From: Campylobacterota bacterium
Lineage (GTDB): Bacteria > Campylobacterota > Campylobacteria > Campylobacterales > Sulfurospirillaceae
DNA length: 10,383 nt
Direction of reading: 5' to 3'
Assembly: GCA_009930355.1 (NCBI GenBank)
Contig: RZYK01000059.1
Coordinates: 1-10,383, forward strand
Part shown: in pieces, positions 1-6,570 of the stretch
Numbering within the stretch: position 1 is the first letter of the stretch
Layout of the letters: every line of letters begins with the position of its first letter
Notes under the pieces: model-generated
The model's database searches: none
Seen by the model: the letters and a program-made list of their open reading frames with translations, nothing else
Told to the model about the DNA's origin: nothing
Position numbers and translations under genes: made by a program

Positions 1-56
1 CTAAGAGTGAAGGTGAGTTAGACGAAAAAATTTACAATCAAGACAATATTGAATAA
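1..56 (+). CDS. 3' end of an unidentified gene (partial)
   Basis: An open frame enters from the left edge and ends at TAA 54-56. Its complete codons start at position 3 and read KSEGELDEKIYNQDNIE, a charged, acidic tail typical of a soluble protein's C-terminus. Too little is present to name a family. Its stop lies about 10 bp before the inverted repeat at 65-98 and faces the end of the antiporter gene, which fits a convergent gene pair. The call rests only on the open frame, a plausible composition and the position of the stop, so it could be a chance frame. Confidence 0.5.
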   Translation, partial: KSEGELDEKIYNQDNIE

Positions 57-64
57 ATCTCTTT

Positions 65-98
65 TTTACATGTAAGGATTTTATTCCTTACATGTAAA
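65..98. repeat. Inverted repeat made of two TTACATGTAA palindromes
   Basis: TTTACATGTAAGGA (65-78) is the exact reverse complement of TCCTTACATGTAAA (85-98), separated by a 6-nt spacer. Each arm is itself built on the palindrome TTACATGTAA (66-75 and 88-97), whose centres are 22 bp apart, close to two helical turns. It lies between two convergent genes. It could form a 14-bp stem in RNA, but neither strand has a clear U-run after the stem (the T-run at 62-67 precedes or overlaps it on the plus strand). A standard intrinsic terminator is therefore not certain; a paired protein-binding site is equally possible. Confidence 0.9.
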
Positions 99-105
99 CA
101 CACTA

Positions 106-1305
106 TTAGACACATTCCACTTTAAAATAGTGCTTTAAAATAAATGGCGGAATGACGGTTGTCATTACAATGACAAAAATAAGCATGGCATAAATTTCAT
201 TAGGTAAAACGCCATTAATTCGCCCCATCTCCGCAAAAATAAGCCCCACTTCACCTCGTGGAATCATGGAAACACCAATAAGAGCATTGTTCCGAATCGA
301 TTTTTGAAAAATGAAAAAAGCACCTGCAAATTTTGTCACAAAAGCAAGAATAATAAAGCTTAAGCTCATGATCCAAAATGTGCTAGAACTAAAGTCAATC
401 ACTCTTAAATCTAAGGAAAGCCCAACCATAACAAAGAAAATAGGGGTAAAGATTTGAATAATAGGGGTCATATTCACTTTGACATCATTTAAAAGTTGTT
501 CATTGGTTCCAAGAGCGGTTCCAAAAGGAAGAAAGAAACGGCGAGACAAGGCAACGCCTGCGGCAAATGAGCCTAAAATTGCAGGGGCTCCTACCATATG
601 AGAGAAATAAGAAAAAATAAGAATTAAAGAGATAATAATGGTTGGAATGTATCCAGGAACGAGCATTTTGGCATGAAATTTATGAATAAGAAATGAGAGC
701 ACTTTGGCGAGGATTGGCGCTAAGATAAGAAAAGAGACAACCATCGTTGTGACAGAAAAAGTGTGTTTAAAACTTACCTCTTGTGCAATAGAAAAATCGT
801 AAATAAAAACCAATAAAATAATACCAATAATATCATCAATCACCGCTGCACCAATGACTATTTGAGCAATGTTGGTTTGCTCCATATGAATGTCTCGAAG
901 CACTCGTAATGTAATACCAATACTCGTAGCAGTCAGTGTTCCGCCAATAAAAAGTGCAATATCAAAAGAGAGGTTAAACAGATAATACGCTACAAAAAAG
1001 CCAAAAATCAGCGGTAAAACAACCCCTAGTATAGCAACAGTAAAGGACTTAAATCCCGCATCTTTAAGTCTATGAAAGTCTGTTTCTAAGCCTACTTCAA
1101 ATAAAAGTAGGATAATACCAATTTCTGCTAAAACTTTTAAAACTTCATTAGGGCTAATGATACCAAAAACAGAAGATCCTAGAAGAACACCTGCTAAGAG
1201 TTCTCCTAAAACCGAAGGAATTCCATATTTTGCAAAGAGTTCACTTAAAAAGCGTGCAACAATTAAAATAAGAAAAAGCGATAAAAAAAACTCATGAATT
1301 TGCAT
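106..1305 (-). CDS. CPA2-family cation:proton antiporter (KefB/Na+/H+ exchanger type)
   Basis: Inner-membrane antiporter of 399 residues that should exchange Na+ or K+ for protons. The protein is hydrophobic throughout, with about 12-13 predicted membrane segments. Family marks are GELLAGVLLG near residues 34-43, TATSIG at 125-130, the paired acidic residues in AAVIDD (D157-D158) that serve in ion/proton binding in CPA2 proteins, and PRGEVG around residues 349-354. At 399 residues it is the transport domain alone: no cytoplasmic TrkA-N/RCK domain follows, unlike full-length KefB/KefC, so nucleotide or glutathione gating is not expected. The ATG is preceded at 7 nt by AAGGA (complement of 1313-1317). 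It lies downstream of marC on the same strand with a 101-bp gap. The transported cation cannot be read from the sequence. Confidence 0.9.
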   Translation of the reverse strand: MQIHEFFLSLFLILIVARFLSELFAKYGIPSVLGELLAGVLLGSSVFGIISPNEVLKVLAEIGIILLLFEVGLETDFHRLKDAGFKSFTVAILGVVLPLIFGFFVAYYLFNLSFDIALFIGGTLTATSIGITLRVLRDIHMEQTNIAQIVIGAAVIDDIIGIILLVFIYDFSIAQEVSFKHTFSVTTMVVSFLILAPILAKVLSFLIHKFHAKMLVPGYIPTIIISLILIFSYFSHMVGAPAILGSFAAGVALSRRFFLPFGTALGTNEQLLNDVKVNMTPIIQIFTPIFFVMVGLSLDLRVIDFSSSTFWIMSLSFIILAFVTKFAGAFFIFQKSIRNNALIGVSMIPRGEVGLIFAEMGRINGVLPNEIYAMLIFVIVMTTVIPPFILKHYFKVECV

Positions 1306-1393
1306 CTGTAAGTCCTTAAATTCGAAGGATAATCAAACAAATGGTAGTCTCACTCTAATTAATCTGTACTTAAGTGTTATAGGGAGCAATGCT

Positions 1394-1403
1394 TTACATG
1401 TAA
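1394..1403. repeat. TTACATGTAA palindrome 3 bp after the marC stop
   Basis: Perfect copy, extended to the 14-bp palindrome CTTTACATGTAAAG (1392-1405). It lies immediately 3' of the marC stop codon and in the leader region of the antiporter gene. Confidence 0.95.
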
Positions 1404-1406
1404 AGA

Positions 1407-2012
1407 TTAGGCAAGAAAATTTTTAATCCCTGTGAAAATCAGTTGAGCGGCTAATGCTGCAAGGACAAGACCCGTTACTTTACTAAGGACAATAAGCCCT
1501 GTTCGACCAATTAATTTTTCAATATGCCCTGAGAGATAAAGTAATAAGCCAATACTTACAATAGCACTTAAGAGTGCACTTGAACCTAAAAGCATATCGT
1601 GAAGCGTATCAATATCTGCACCCATAACCATCAATGCGCCCACCGTTCCAGGTCCAACCGTTACAGGAATAGCCAAAGGCACAACAGCATGTTTCAAAAT
1701 ATCAGCTTTACATGTAGGAATATCATTAATCTCTTTTTGTACCAAATCAACAGCTGTTAAAAAAAGAAGTGCACCCGCTCCAATACGAAAAGCATCCAGT
1801 GTAATACCAAAAAGTTCAAAAAGATATTTACCAAAAAAGAGAATAATTAAACACGTCACAGAAATGGCCAAAGTGACTTTCATAGCAAGGCGTTTTTTAT
1901 CACTCTCTTCAACGCCTTTAGTCATGGATAAAAAAATAGTAGTCACAAAAAAAGGTGTCATAATAAAAAAGAATTTGACATAAATAGCAAAAAATGCTGA
2001 GAGATGAATCAT
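1407..2012 (-). CDS. marC: MarC-family (UPF0056) integral membrane protein
   Basis: Integral inner-membrane protein of 201 residues, the usual MarC length, with about six membrane segments. The family is recognised from the N-terminal segment around residues 9-30, the FRIGAGALLFLTAVDLV stretch (75-91) and the PLAIP...GPGT region (112-123), which are typical of MarC proteins. The function of the family is not settled; the link to multiple antibiotic resistance implied by the name is not supported for E. coli MarC. The ATG has an excellent ribosome site, AAGGAGT (complement of 2018-2024), and a TATAAT box upstream. It is divergent from the gene at 2077 and upstream of the antiporter. An imperfect palindrome copy (1708-1717) is inside the gene, read as PTCK around residues 99-102. 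Confidence 0.9.
   Translation of the reverse strand: MIHLSAFFAIYVKFFFIMTPFFVTTIFLSMTKGVEESDKKRLAMKVTLAISVTCLIILFFGKYLFELFGITLDAFRIGAGALLFLTAVDLVQKEINDIPTCKADILKHAVVPLAIPVTVGPGTVGALMVMGADIDTLHDMLLGSSALLSAIVSIGLLLYLSGHIEKLIGRTGLIVLSKVTGLVLAALAAQLIFTGIKNFLA
1708..1717. repeat. Near-copy of the palindrome (TTACATGTAG)
   Basis: Nine of ten positions match TTACATGTAA, inside marC. It is counted separately from the eight perfect copies. It reads P-T-C-K on the coding strand, the same reading phase as the copy at 5053-5062. Confidence 0.8.
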
Positions 2013-2035
2013 AGGGTACTCCTTAAAAAGTGGGT

Positions 2036-2041
2036 ATTATA
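2036..2041 (-). promoter_or_regulatory. -10 box of the marC promoter
   Basis: The minus strand reads TATAAT here, 24 bp upstream of the marC ATG and just ahead of its strong ribosome site. No good -35 box is seen, as is usual for sigma70 promoters in Campylobacterota. The same bases give TATTAT (2035-2040) on the plus strand, a possible -10 for the divergent gene at 2077. Confidence 0.6.
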
Positions 2042-2076
2042 GCACTTTTTCAGTTCTACTTTGGCAGAATAAGCGT

Positions 2077-2673
2077 ATGAAAAAAGAGATACATTACCTC
2101 ATTGAATACCTTGCAAAAAGCAAGGAAAATCCATTTTGTGTGCTTTTACTAGAGAGCTTAAATGAAATGATGCTTTATACACCGACTCGATTTACACCTA
2201 CGCAAATCAGCGCTTTGATGGAGCATCATGCGCTTATTGTTCCTCAAAATGTACACGAGGGAATGGCACAGCTTGAAAAATGTTTAGAAGCTTATTTGCC
2301 CGAGGCACTAAATGAAGGAAAGAAAGCCCTTTTTATGACTCTTTTAGAGGTGAATTTTCCTAAGAAAAAAGGTTTTTTAAAAATCTCTTTAGAGCTTTTT
2401 CTTTCTCAGCTTGAACCTGTGGAAAAGAGCATTTATGAGAATCTTTTAGCCTATATTTCAGGGCTCAATCGTGCATTAGCACTCTTTTTTGTTTTCGCTA
2501 AAGAGGAACCTCAAACCTTTACTCCAGAGAGTTTTGTTCATTTTGGAGAACATTTACATGTAAAGTTGTGTGAGCTTATTTTTAATGATGAAGAAAAAAA
2601 CTTCCTAGAAAAAGGACTCAAAGAGTTATTGGGCGTTTATTTGACACTTTATGGCAAATATCTTTACATGTAA
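2077..2673 (+). CDS. Uncharacterised helical protein of 198 residues
   Basis: I do not recognise this protein. It is predicted to be almost wholly alpha-helical, Leu- and Glu-rich and soluble. It has no signal peptide, no clear membrane segment and no metal-binding cysteine cluster; its three cysteines (near residues 21, 69 and 165) are scattered. It starts divergently from marC, 64 bp away. The ATG at 2077 has no good Shine-Dalgarno (only a weak AAGCG), so initiation may be weak or near-leaderless. The gene holds two copies of the TTACATGTAA palindrome: one encodes LHVK near residue 160, and the other forms the last codons and the stop (Y-M-TAA). A hairpin with a T-run follows directly. The frame is open over its full length and its codon use resembles its neighbours, so a real gene is likely. 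Confidence 0.75.
   Translation: MKKEIHYLIEYLAKSKENPFCVLLLESLNEMMLYTPTRFTPTQISALMEHHALIVPQNVHEGMAQLEKCLEAYLPEALNEGKKALFMTLLEVNFPKKKGFLKISLELFLSQLEPVEKSIYENLLAYISGLNRALALFFVFAKEEPQTFTPESFVHFGEHLHVKLCELIFNDEEKNFLEKGLKELLGVYLTLYGKYLYM
2554..2563. repeat. TTACATGTAA palindrome inside the 198-residue gene
   Basis: Perfect copy within TTTACATGTAAA (2553-2564). It is read in frame as L-H-V-K. Confidence 0.95.
2664..2673. repeat. TTACATGTAA palindrome containing a stop codon
   Basis: Perfect copy, extended to CTTTACATGTAAAG (2662-2675). Its last three bases are the TAA stop of the 198-residue protein. Its 3' flank runs into the terminator hairpin. The centre is 110 bp from the previous copy. Confidence 0.95.
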
Positions 2674-2693
2674 AGGAAAATCATCCTTTTTTT
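2672..2693 (+). terminator. Probable intrinsic terminator after the 198-residue gene
   Basis: AAAGGA (2672-2677) pairs with TCCTTT (2684-2689) across a 6-nt loop, and the T-run continues to 2693. The stem is short and AT-rich but sits directly after the stop codon and just ahead of an independent promoter for the next gene. Confidence 0.55.
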
Positions 2694-2708
2694 ATCTTTT
2701 GATTGGAT

Positions 2709-2714
2709 TATAAT
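2709..2714 (+). promoter_or_regulatory. -10 box of the DUF1847 gene promoter
   Basis: Perfect TATAAT 17 bp before the ATG at 2732. The ribosome site AAAGGA (2721-2726) lies in between at 5-nt spacing. The short leader of about 10 nt leaves little room for other regulation. Confidence 0.65.
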
Positions 2715-2731
2715 TTTTATAAAGGATAACC

Positions 2732-3388
2732 ATGAATCAAGAAGAAAAAATCTTAAGTTGTGCTGACTGTGGTACGATTAACTGCCATAAACAAGAGAGT
2801 ACTTATCCAAAATTTTGTTTGACGACCAATGTAGATGAAGCGATGCTTGAAGAGTCTATTGCCTGTTATAAGGCGGAGGGAATGGATAGAAATATTGCTA
2901 TTGCCTCCGCACAAATTGAGGGAAAATACTATGGAAAGCTGACTCGTGTTGAAGAGATTATGGCATTTGCAAGGCGTATTGATGCAAAGAAAATTGGTAT
3001 TGCTTGCTGTGTAGGTTTGGTGAGTGAAGCCAAACTTTTTACAAAAATTTTAAAAATTAACGGCTTTGATCCTTTTATGGTTATTTGTAAAGTAGGCTCA
3101 CGAGATAAAACAGAAATTGGACTAAAAGATAAAGAAAAAATTCGCCCAGGAACATTCGAACCCATGTGTAATCCTATCCTACAAGCTAAATACCTTAATA
3201 AAGTTAAGACGGATTTAAACGTCATTATAGGACTTTGTGTTGGACATGATTCGCAGTTTATGAAATATGCCGAAGCGCCTACAACCTATTTGATTGTCAA
3301 AGACCGTGTTTTAGGTCACAATCCAGCAGCGGCACTGTACTTAAGTGGTTCGTATTATAAAAAAATGATGATACCAAATGAGTATTAA
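2732..3388 (+). CDS. DUF1847 cysteine-rich, putative metal-binding protein
   Basis: Cytoplasmic protein of 218 residues of the DUF1847 family (function unknown, usually labelled metal-binding). It begins with a cysteine cluster C10-x2-C13-x4-C18 and C29, followed by the family's conserved blocks: IGIACCVGL (88-96, with C92-C93), MVICKVG (C119), PMCNPILQA (C146), and GLCVGHDSQF (C169, H172) followed by KDRVLGHNPAAAL (190-202). Ten cysteines in a cytoplasmic protein of this size suggest a bound metal or Fe-S centre or a thiol role, but no biochemical activity can be assigned. The start is fixed by AAAGGA 5 nt upstream. The diguanylate cyclase gene starts 41 bp downstream on the same strand and may be partly co-transcribed, although it has a -10 box of its own. 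Confidence 0.88.
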   Translation: MNQEEKILSCADCGTINCHKQESTYPKFCLTTNVDEAMLEESIACYKAEGMDRNIAIASAQIEGKYYGKLTRVEEIMAFARRIDAKKIGIACCVGLVSEAKLFTKILKINGFDPFMVICKVGSRDKTEIGLKDKEKIRPGTFEPMCNPILQAKYLNKVKTDLNVIIGLCVGHDSQFMKYAEAPTTYLIVKDRVLGHNPAAALYLSGSYYKKMMIPNEY

Positions 3389-3393
3389 TCGGT

Positions 3394-3399
3394 TATAAT
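3394..3399 (+). promoter_or_regulatory. -10 box of the diguanylate cyclase promoter
   Basis: Perfect TATAAT in the 41-bp gap before the GTG start at 3430. A start of transcription near 3405-3407 is expected, within the dyad at 3401-3425. Confidence 0.55.
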
Positions 3400-3400
3400 A

Positions 3401-3425
3401 GCTCCATATCTTATGTATATGGGGC
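3401..3425 (+). promoter_or_regulatory. Dyad/hairpin ahead of the diguanylate cyclase start codon
   Basis: GCTCCATAT (3401-3409) pairs with ATATGGGGC (3417-3425) over 9 bp with a single G-U wobble and a 7-nt loop. The 3' arm carries the only G-rich stretch (3421-3424) that could act as ribosome site for the GTG at 3430. In a read-through transcript from the DUF1847 gene the stem would hide it. In DNA the dyad overlaps the likely transcription start, so it could instead be an operator. The role is inference; the pairing is visible. Confidence 0.5.
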
Positions 3426-3429
3426 GCAG

Positions 3430-4809
3430 GTGAGAAAGTTACGATGGTATGGCATACTACTAGGAATATTCTGGTTACCTTACTCACTTTTAGGCATTGA
3501 ACTTTTGGATGTCGAAAAAGAGTACCTCAAACACCATAAGAGCATTCGGGTGTGTGTTGATCCTGATTGGGCGCCTTTTGAGATGATGGATGAGCACCAT
3601 CATTACACAGGAATCGGCGCTGATCTTTTATATCTCATTGCAAAGCGCCTTGATATCAACGTAAAAGTAGTTCCAACAAGTGATTGGGCGGAGAGTATGC
3701 GAGCTTCTAGGGAAGGGAAATGTGATATTGTAAGCTTTCTTAATCAAACACCCCTTCGTGATGCATGGCTTTTATTTACAAAACCTCATTTTCGTGATCC
3801 TAATGTTTTTATTACACGAGAAGAGCATGATTTTATCTCCGATCTTCATGCTTTAAAAGCAGAGCGTATCGTATTCCCTCTAGGAACGGCGATGGAAGAG
3901 CGCATACGAAAAACTTACCCAAATCTTAAGGTCATTACTGTTCACTCAGAAGCTGAAGCTTTTGAAATGGTTTCATCAAAAAAAGCAGATATTGCAATGC
4001 GCTCTTTAATTGTGGCTGCGTATACGATTAAAAATGAAGGGATGTTTAATCTCAAAATTGCGGGACAATTTCCTGATTATACCAATGAATTACGAATAGG
4101 TGTCATCAAGAGTGAGCCCCTTTTACGTGATATTTTAGATAAAGCGATTGCAACAATCAGTGAAGATGAGCGCAGAGAAATTGTAAATAAATATGTTTCG
4201 ATTCAAGCTCAAACTGTCTATGATTATGATTTAATTATGAAATTAATTTTAGGCTTTATTGCGCTTGGTATTATTTTTTTATGGCGTTATCTTGAGCTTA
4301 GAAAATACAATTTAGAGTTACTTTATCTCTCTGAAACAGACCTATTGACAAAAATTTACAATCGCATGAAAATAGAAAAGCTTTTACTTACTTTAACACA
4401 AGAAGCGCATCAAAAACGAACATCTCTTTGTGTTTTATTGTTGGATATTGATCATTTTAAAAAGGTCAATGATACATTTGGGCATCCCATAGGAGATCAG
4501 GTATTGATTCAAATGGCAGCACTCATAAAGATATCACTCAGAGAAGGAGATTTTCTTGGGCGTTGGGGTGGCGAAGAATTTTTAATGATTTGTCCAAACA
4601 CTTCGCTAGAAGAGGGGTTTAAGATTGGTGAGCGTATTCAAGAGTGTGTGAAGAAAACAGAGTTTCCTACACAACAGCACCATACTGTAAGTATTGGTGT
4701 TGCGATGTTACATAAAGAAGAGAGTGCGTATGATGTGATTGTTCGAGCCGATAATGCTTTGTATCATGCTAAAAAAAGTGGCAGAAATAGCGTTTGTGTC
4801 TCTTCTTAA
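3430..4809 (+). CDS. Membrane diguanylate cyclase with periplasmic solute-binding sensor domain
   Basis: Makes cyclic di-GMP from two GTP in response to a periplasmic ligand. Order in 459 residues: signal peptide (about 1-22), SBP_bac_3-type periplasmic domain (about 38-258), one membrane helix (about 268-286), GGDEF domain (about 300-457). The cyclase looks active: GGEEF at 380-384, metal and substrate residues D339, N347 and D348. The inhibitory site RxxD is intact (R371-E-G-D374, five residues before GGEEF), so product inhibition is expected. In the sensor, T107-x2-R110 matches the carboxylate-binding Thr/Arg of amino-acid binding proteins, but the usual amine-binding Asp appears to be Ser192. 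The start is GTG: no ATG lies upstream in frame, and the next Met (52) would lose the signal peptide. The ribosome site is weak and lies in a predicted stem. Confidence 0.9.
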   Translation: MRKLRWYGILLGIFWLPYSLLGIELLDVEKEYLKHHKSIRVCVDPDWAPFEMMDEHHHYTGIGADLLYLIAKRLDINVKVVPTSDWAESMRASREGKCDIVSFLNQTPLRDAWLLFTKPHFRDPNVFITREEHDFISDLHALKAERIVFPLGTAMEERIRKTYPNLKVITVHSEAEAFEMVSSKKADIAMRSLIVAAYTIKNEGMFNLKIAGQFPDYTNELRIGVIKSEPLLRDILDKAIATISEDERREIVNKYVSIQAQTVYDYDLIMKLILGFIALGIIFLWRYLELRKYNLELLYLSETDLLTKIYNRMKIEKLLLTLTQEAHQKRTSLCVLLLDIDHFKKVNDTFGHPIGDQVLIQMAALIKISLREGDFLGRWGGEEFLMICPNTSLEEGFKIGERIQECVKKTEFPTQQHHTVSIGVAMLHKEESAYDVIVRADNALYHAKKSGRNSVCVSS

Positions 4810-4814
4810 ATACT

Positions 4815-4836
4815 CAAAAAGGAGCATTTTTGCTCC
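4815..4836 (-). terminator. Intrinsic terminator between convergent genes
   Basis: GGAGCA (4821-4826) pairs perfectly with TGCTCC (4831-4836) across TTTT. On the minus strand the stem is followed by TTTTTG (complement of 4815-4820), a classical terminator for the yggS operon. On the plus strand the downstream sequence is less U-rich, so termination of the diguanylate cyclase transcript would be weaker. Confidence 0.8.
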
Positions 4837-4841
4837 CCGTC

Positions 4842-5519
4842 TTATTTAAATAATATACTTCCCAATCGAATCATATTAGATCCACATGCAATTGCGAGTT
4901 CAAAATCGTTGCTCATGCCCATTGAGCAGTATTTTGCGCCTTTACTTTGAAGGACTTCAAAGAGTTGATGGGTTTTCTCAAAACTTTTTTGAATCACAGG
5001 TGTCTCTTCACTGTGTGCACCAATACTCATCACACCTTTGAGCTGAATATTTTTACATGTAAGATGGATTTGTTCATAAATTTCGAGTGCTTCTTCAGGA
5101 AGAACGCCTGCTTTTTGCTCTTCATAGGCACTGTTGATTTGCAAAAGAGCATTCATAGATTTATTTTTTACATGTAAACGTTTATCTATTTCTTGTGCCA
5201 GTTCTAAAGAGCTGAGTGAATGCATTAAAAAAGGGTCTAAATCAATCAGCTGATTGATTTTGTTACTCTGTAAACGACCGATAAAGTGCCACTCTAAAGG
5301 CAGATGCGAGAGTGCGTGGACTTTTTCACTCATGTCTTGAATCTTATTTTCCCCAAAACTGCGTTGCCCTATGTTATACATGGCTTCAATCATCTGTGGC
5401 GTTGCGCTTTTACTCGCTGCCACAATTTTGACGATATGATGTCCACTTACGCCTAAACGTGCTTTTTCAATACGGGTAAGAATCGCATCCATTGTTGTGA
5501 CAAAATCTTTAGTTTCCAT
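4842..5519 (-). CDS. yggS: PLP homeostasis protein YggS/PLPBP
   Basis: Pyridoxal-phosphate-binding, single TIM-barrel protein of 225 residues, the normal family length. It has no known enzymatic reaction and acts in the cytoplasm to buffer PLP and balance amino- and keto-acid pools. The PLP lysine is K37 in VAASKSAT. Other family blocks are GQRSFGENKIQ (51-61), the EWHFIGRLQSNK stretch (from about residue 76) and the C-terminal SMGMSNDFELAIACGS segment that binds the phosphate. The ATG overlaps the end of rseP by 11 bp and lacks a strong ribosome site, pointing to translational coupling. It is the last gene of the operon, followed by the terminator at 4815-4836. Two TTACATGTAA copies lie inside, read as LHVK and LTCK, both in segments between conserved blocks. 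Confidence 0.95.
   Translation of the reverse strand: METKDFVTTMDAILTRIEKARLGVSGHHIVKIVAASKSATPQMIEAMYNIGQRSFGENKIQDMSEKVHALSHLPLEWHFIGRLQSNKINQLIDLDPFLMHSLSSLELAQEIDKRLHVKNKSMNALLQINSAYEEQKAGVLPEEALEIYEQIHLTCKNIQLKGVMSIGAHSEETPVIQKSFEKTHQLFEVLQSKGAKYCSMGMSNDFELAIACGSNMIRLGSILFK
5053..5062. repeat. TTACATGTAA palindrome in yggS
   Basis: Perfect copy, read on the coding strand as L-T-C-K. Its centre is 115 bp from the next copy. Confidence 0.95.
5168..5177. repeat. TTACATGTAA palindrome in yggS
   Basis: Perfect copy within TTTACATGTAAA (5167-5178), read on the coding strand as L-H-V-K. Confidence 0.95.
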
Positions 5520-6570
5520 TGGCTAACCTGTAAATATCGTTAATAATTGTAAATGCCATAAGGCTTAAAAGCAATCCCCATCCTGCCATGGTCAGGCTTG
5601 TAAGAATTTTCTCATTAGGCGCTTTTTTTGTTAGCATCTCATACATATTAAACATAATATGTCCACCATCTAGTGCAGGAATAGGCAGAAGATTGAAAAC
5701 ACCTAGATTAACAGAGATGAGCGCTGTGAGTGCAAAAAGTGCAATAATTCCCGCATCACTTGCATCAGAAGTCACTTTGACGATACTAATAATTCCACCC
5801 ATTTCTTTAGGTGAAACGACACCTTCAACCAGTTTTTGAAGTCCTGTTAAAATGAGTGTGGTTGCTCTTAGTGTTTGCTCCCACGCAAATTGAGGGAGTT
5901 CACTGATACCATAGTGTATCTCTAACGTTTTACCACTAGGAGCTATACCTAGCATTTTTTTCTCTAATATTTCACCAAACATATTTTGGTATTGAGTGAT
6001 TTTTGGAGTTATTATATAGCTTAAAACACGACCTTCACGCTCAATTTTAAGTTCCAGTTTTTCTGTGCTTTTTTGAATTAAAGCACTCACTTCATCCCAT
6101 GTTTTAATCAAGACTCCATCAATCATCACAATACGATCATTGCTTTGAATACCCACTTCTAAGGCAACGGAGTTTTCACTTATTTGACCGATAATAGGAG
6201 AGAGTTTTGTAACCCCCATACTCCCAATGACGATATAGAGAAAAAATGCTAATAAAAAGTTTGCAAAAGGTCCCGCAAAAAGAATAATAATACGCTTCCA
6301 TGGAGCTTTTGTAGTATAGCTATCAGCATCCAAACTAATTTTACTAGGGTCTTTGTCGTCTTGACCTTTCATTTGCACATAGCCACCCAGTGGAATTAAA
6401 GAGAAACAATACTCTGTTTTTCCAATAATTTTAGAAAAAACTTTTTTCCCAAATCCAATGCTAAAAACTTCAACATGTACACCAAAAAAACGTGCTGCTA
6501 AAAAATGCCCAAGTTCATGAAAGAAAATTAAGAAAGAAAGGACTAAAAGAGAAGTAAGCGTACCCATCAT
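5509..6570 (-). CDS. rseP: RseP-type site-2 intramembrane zinc metalloprotease
   Basis: Inner-membrane protease that cuts substrate transmembrane helices, such as anti-sigma factors and signal-peptide remnants. In 353 residues it shows the zinc motif HExxH at H18-E-L-G-H22 in the first helix, GGYVQMKGQ (62-70) as the membrane-reentrant region, one PDZ domain (about 125-190), and the second catalytic motif N293-x2-P296-x3-L300-D301-G302 near the C-terminus. With one PDZ domain it is shorter than E. coli RseP (two PDZ domains, about 450 residues), as in many non-enteric homologues. Two adjacent ATGs (6568-6570 and 6565-6567) follow an AGAGG ribosome site; the first overlaps the pgsA stop in ATGA. 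The downstream end overlaps yggS by 11 bp. No anti-sigma substrate gene is in the window, so its target here is unknown. Confidence 0.95.
   Translation of the reverse strand: MMGTLTSLLVLSFLIFFHELGHFLAARFFGVHVEVFSIGFGKKVFSKIIGKTEYCFSLIPLGGYVQMKGQDDKDPSKISLDADSYTTKAPWKRIIILFAGPFANFLLAFFLYIVIGSMGVTKLSPIIGQISENSVALEVGIQSNDRIVMIDGVLIKTWDEVSALIQKSTEKLELKIEREGRVLSYIITPKITQYQNMFGEILEKKMLGIAPSGKTLEIHYGISELPQFAWEQTLRATTLILTGLQKLVEGVVSPKEMGGIISIVKVTSDASDAGIIALFALTALISVNLGVFNLLPIPALDGGHIMFNMYEMLTKKAPNEKILTSLTMAGWGLLLSLMAFTIINDIYRLANGN

Noticed and set aside
65..98. Simple rho-independent terminator
   Set aside because: The stem is strong but no U-run follows on either strand. It is kept as an inverted repeat of uncertain role.
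2929..3225. 98-residue minus-strand open frame
   Set aside because: Lies wholly inside the well-supported DUF1847 gene in the opposite direction, with no ribosome site and no protein-like conserved motif.
5588..5839. 83-residue plus-strand open frame, and similar ones at 6709-6915 and 7431-7670
   Set aside because: They are antisense to rseP, pgsA and the reductase, which are certain from motifs, and have no ribosome sites or family resemblance.
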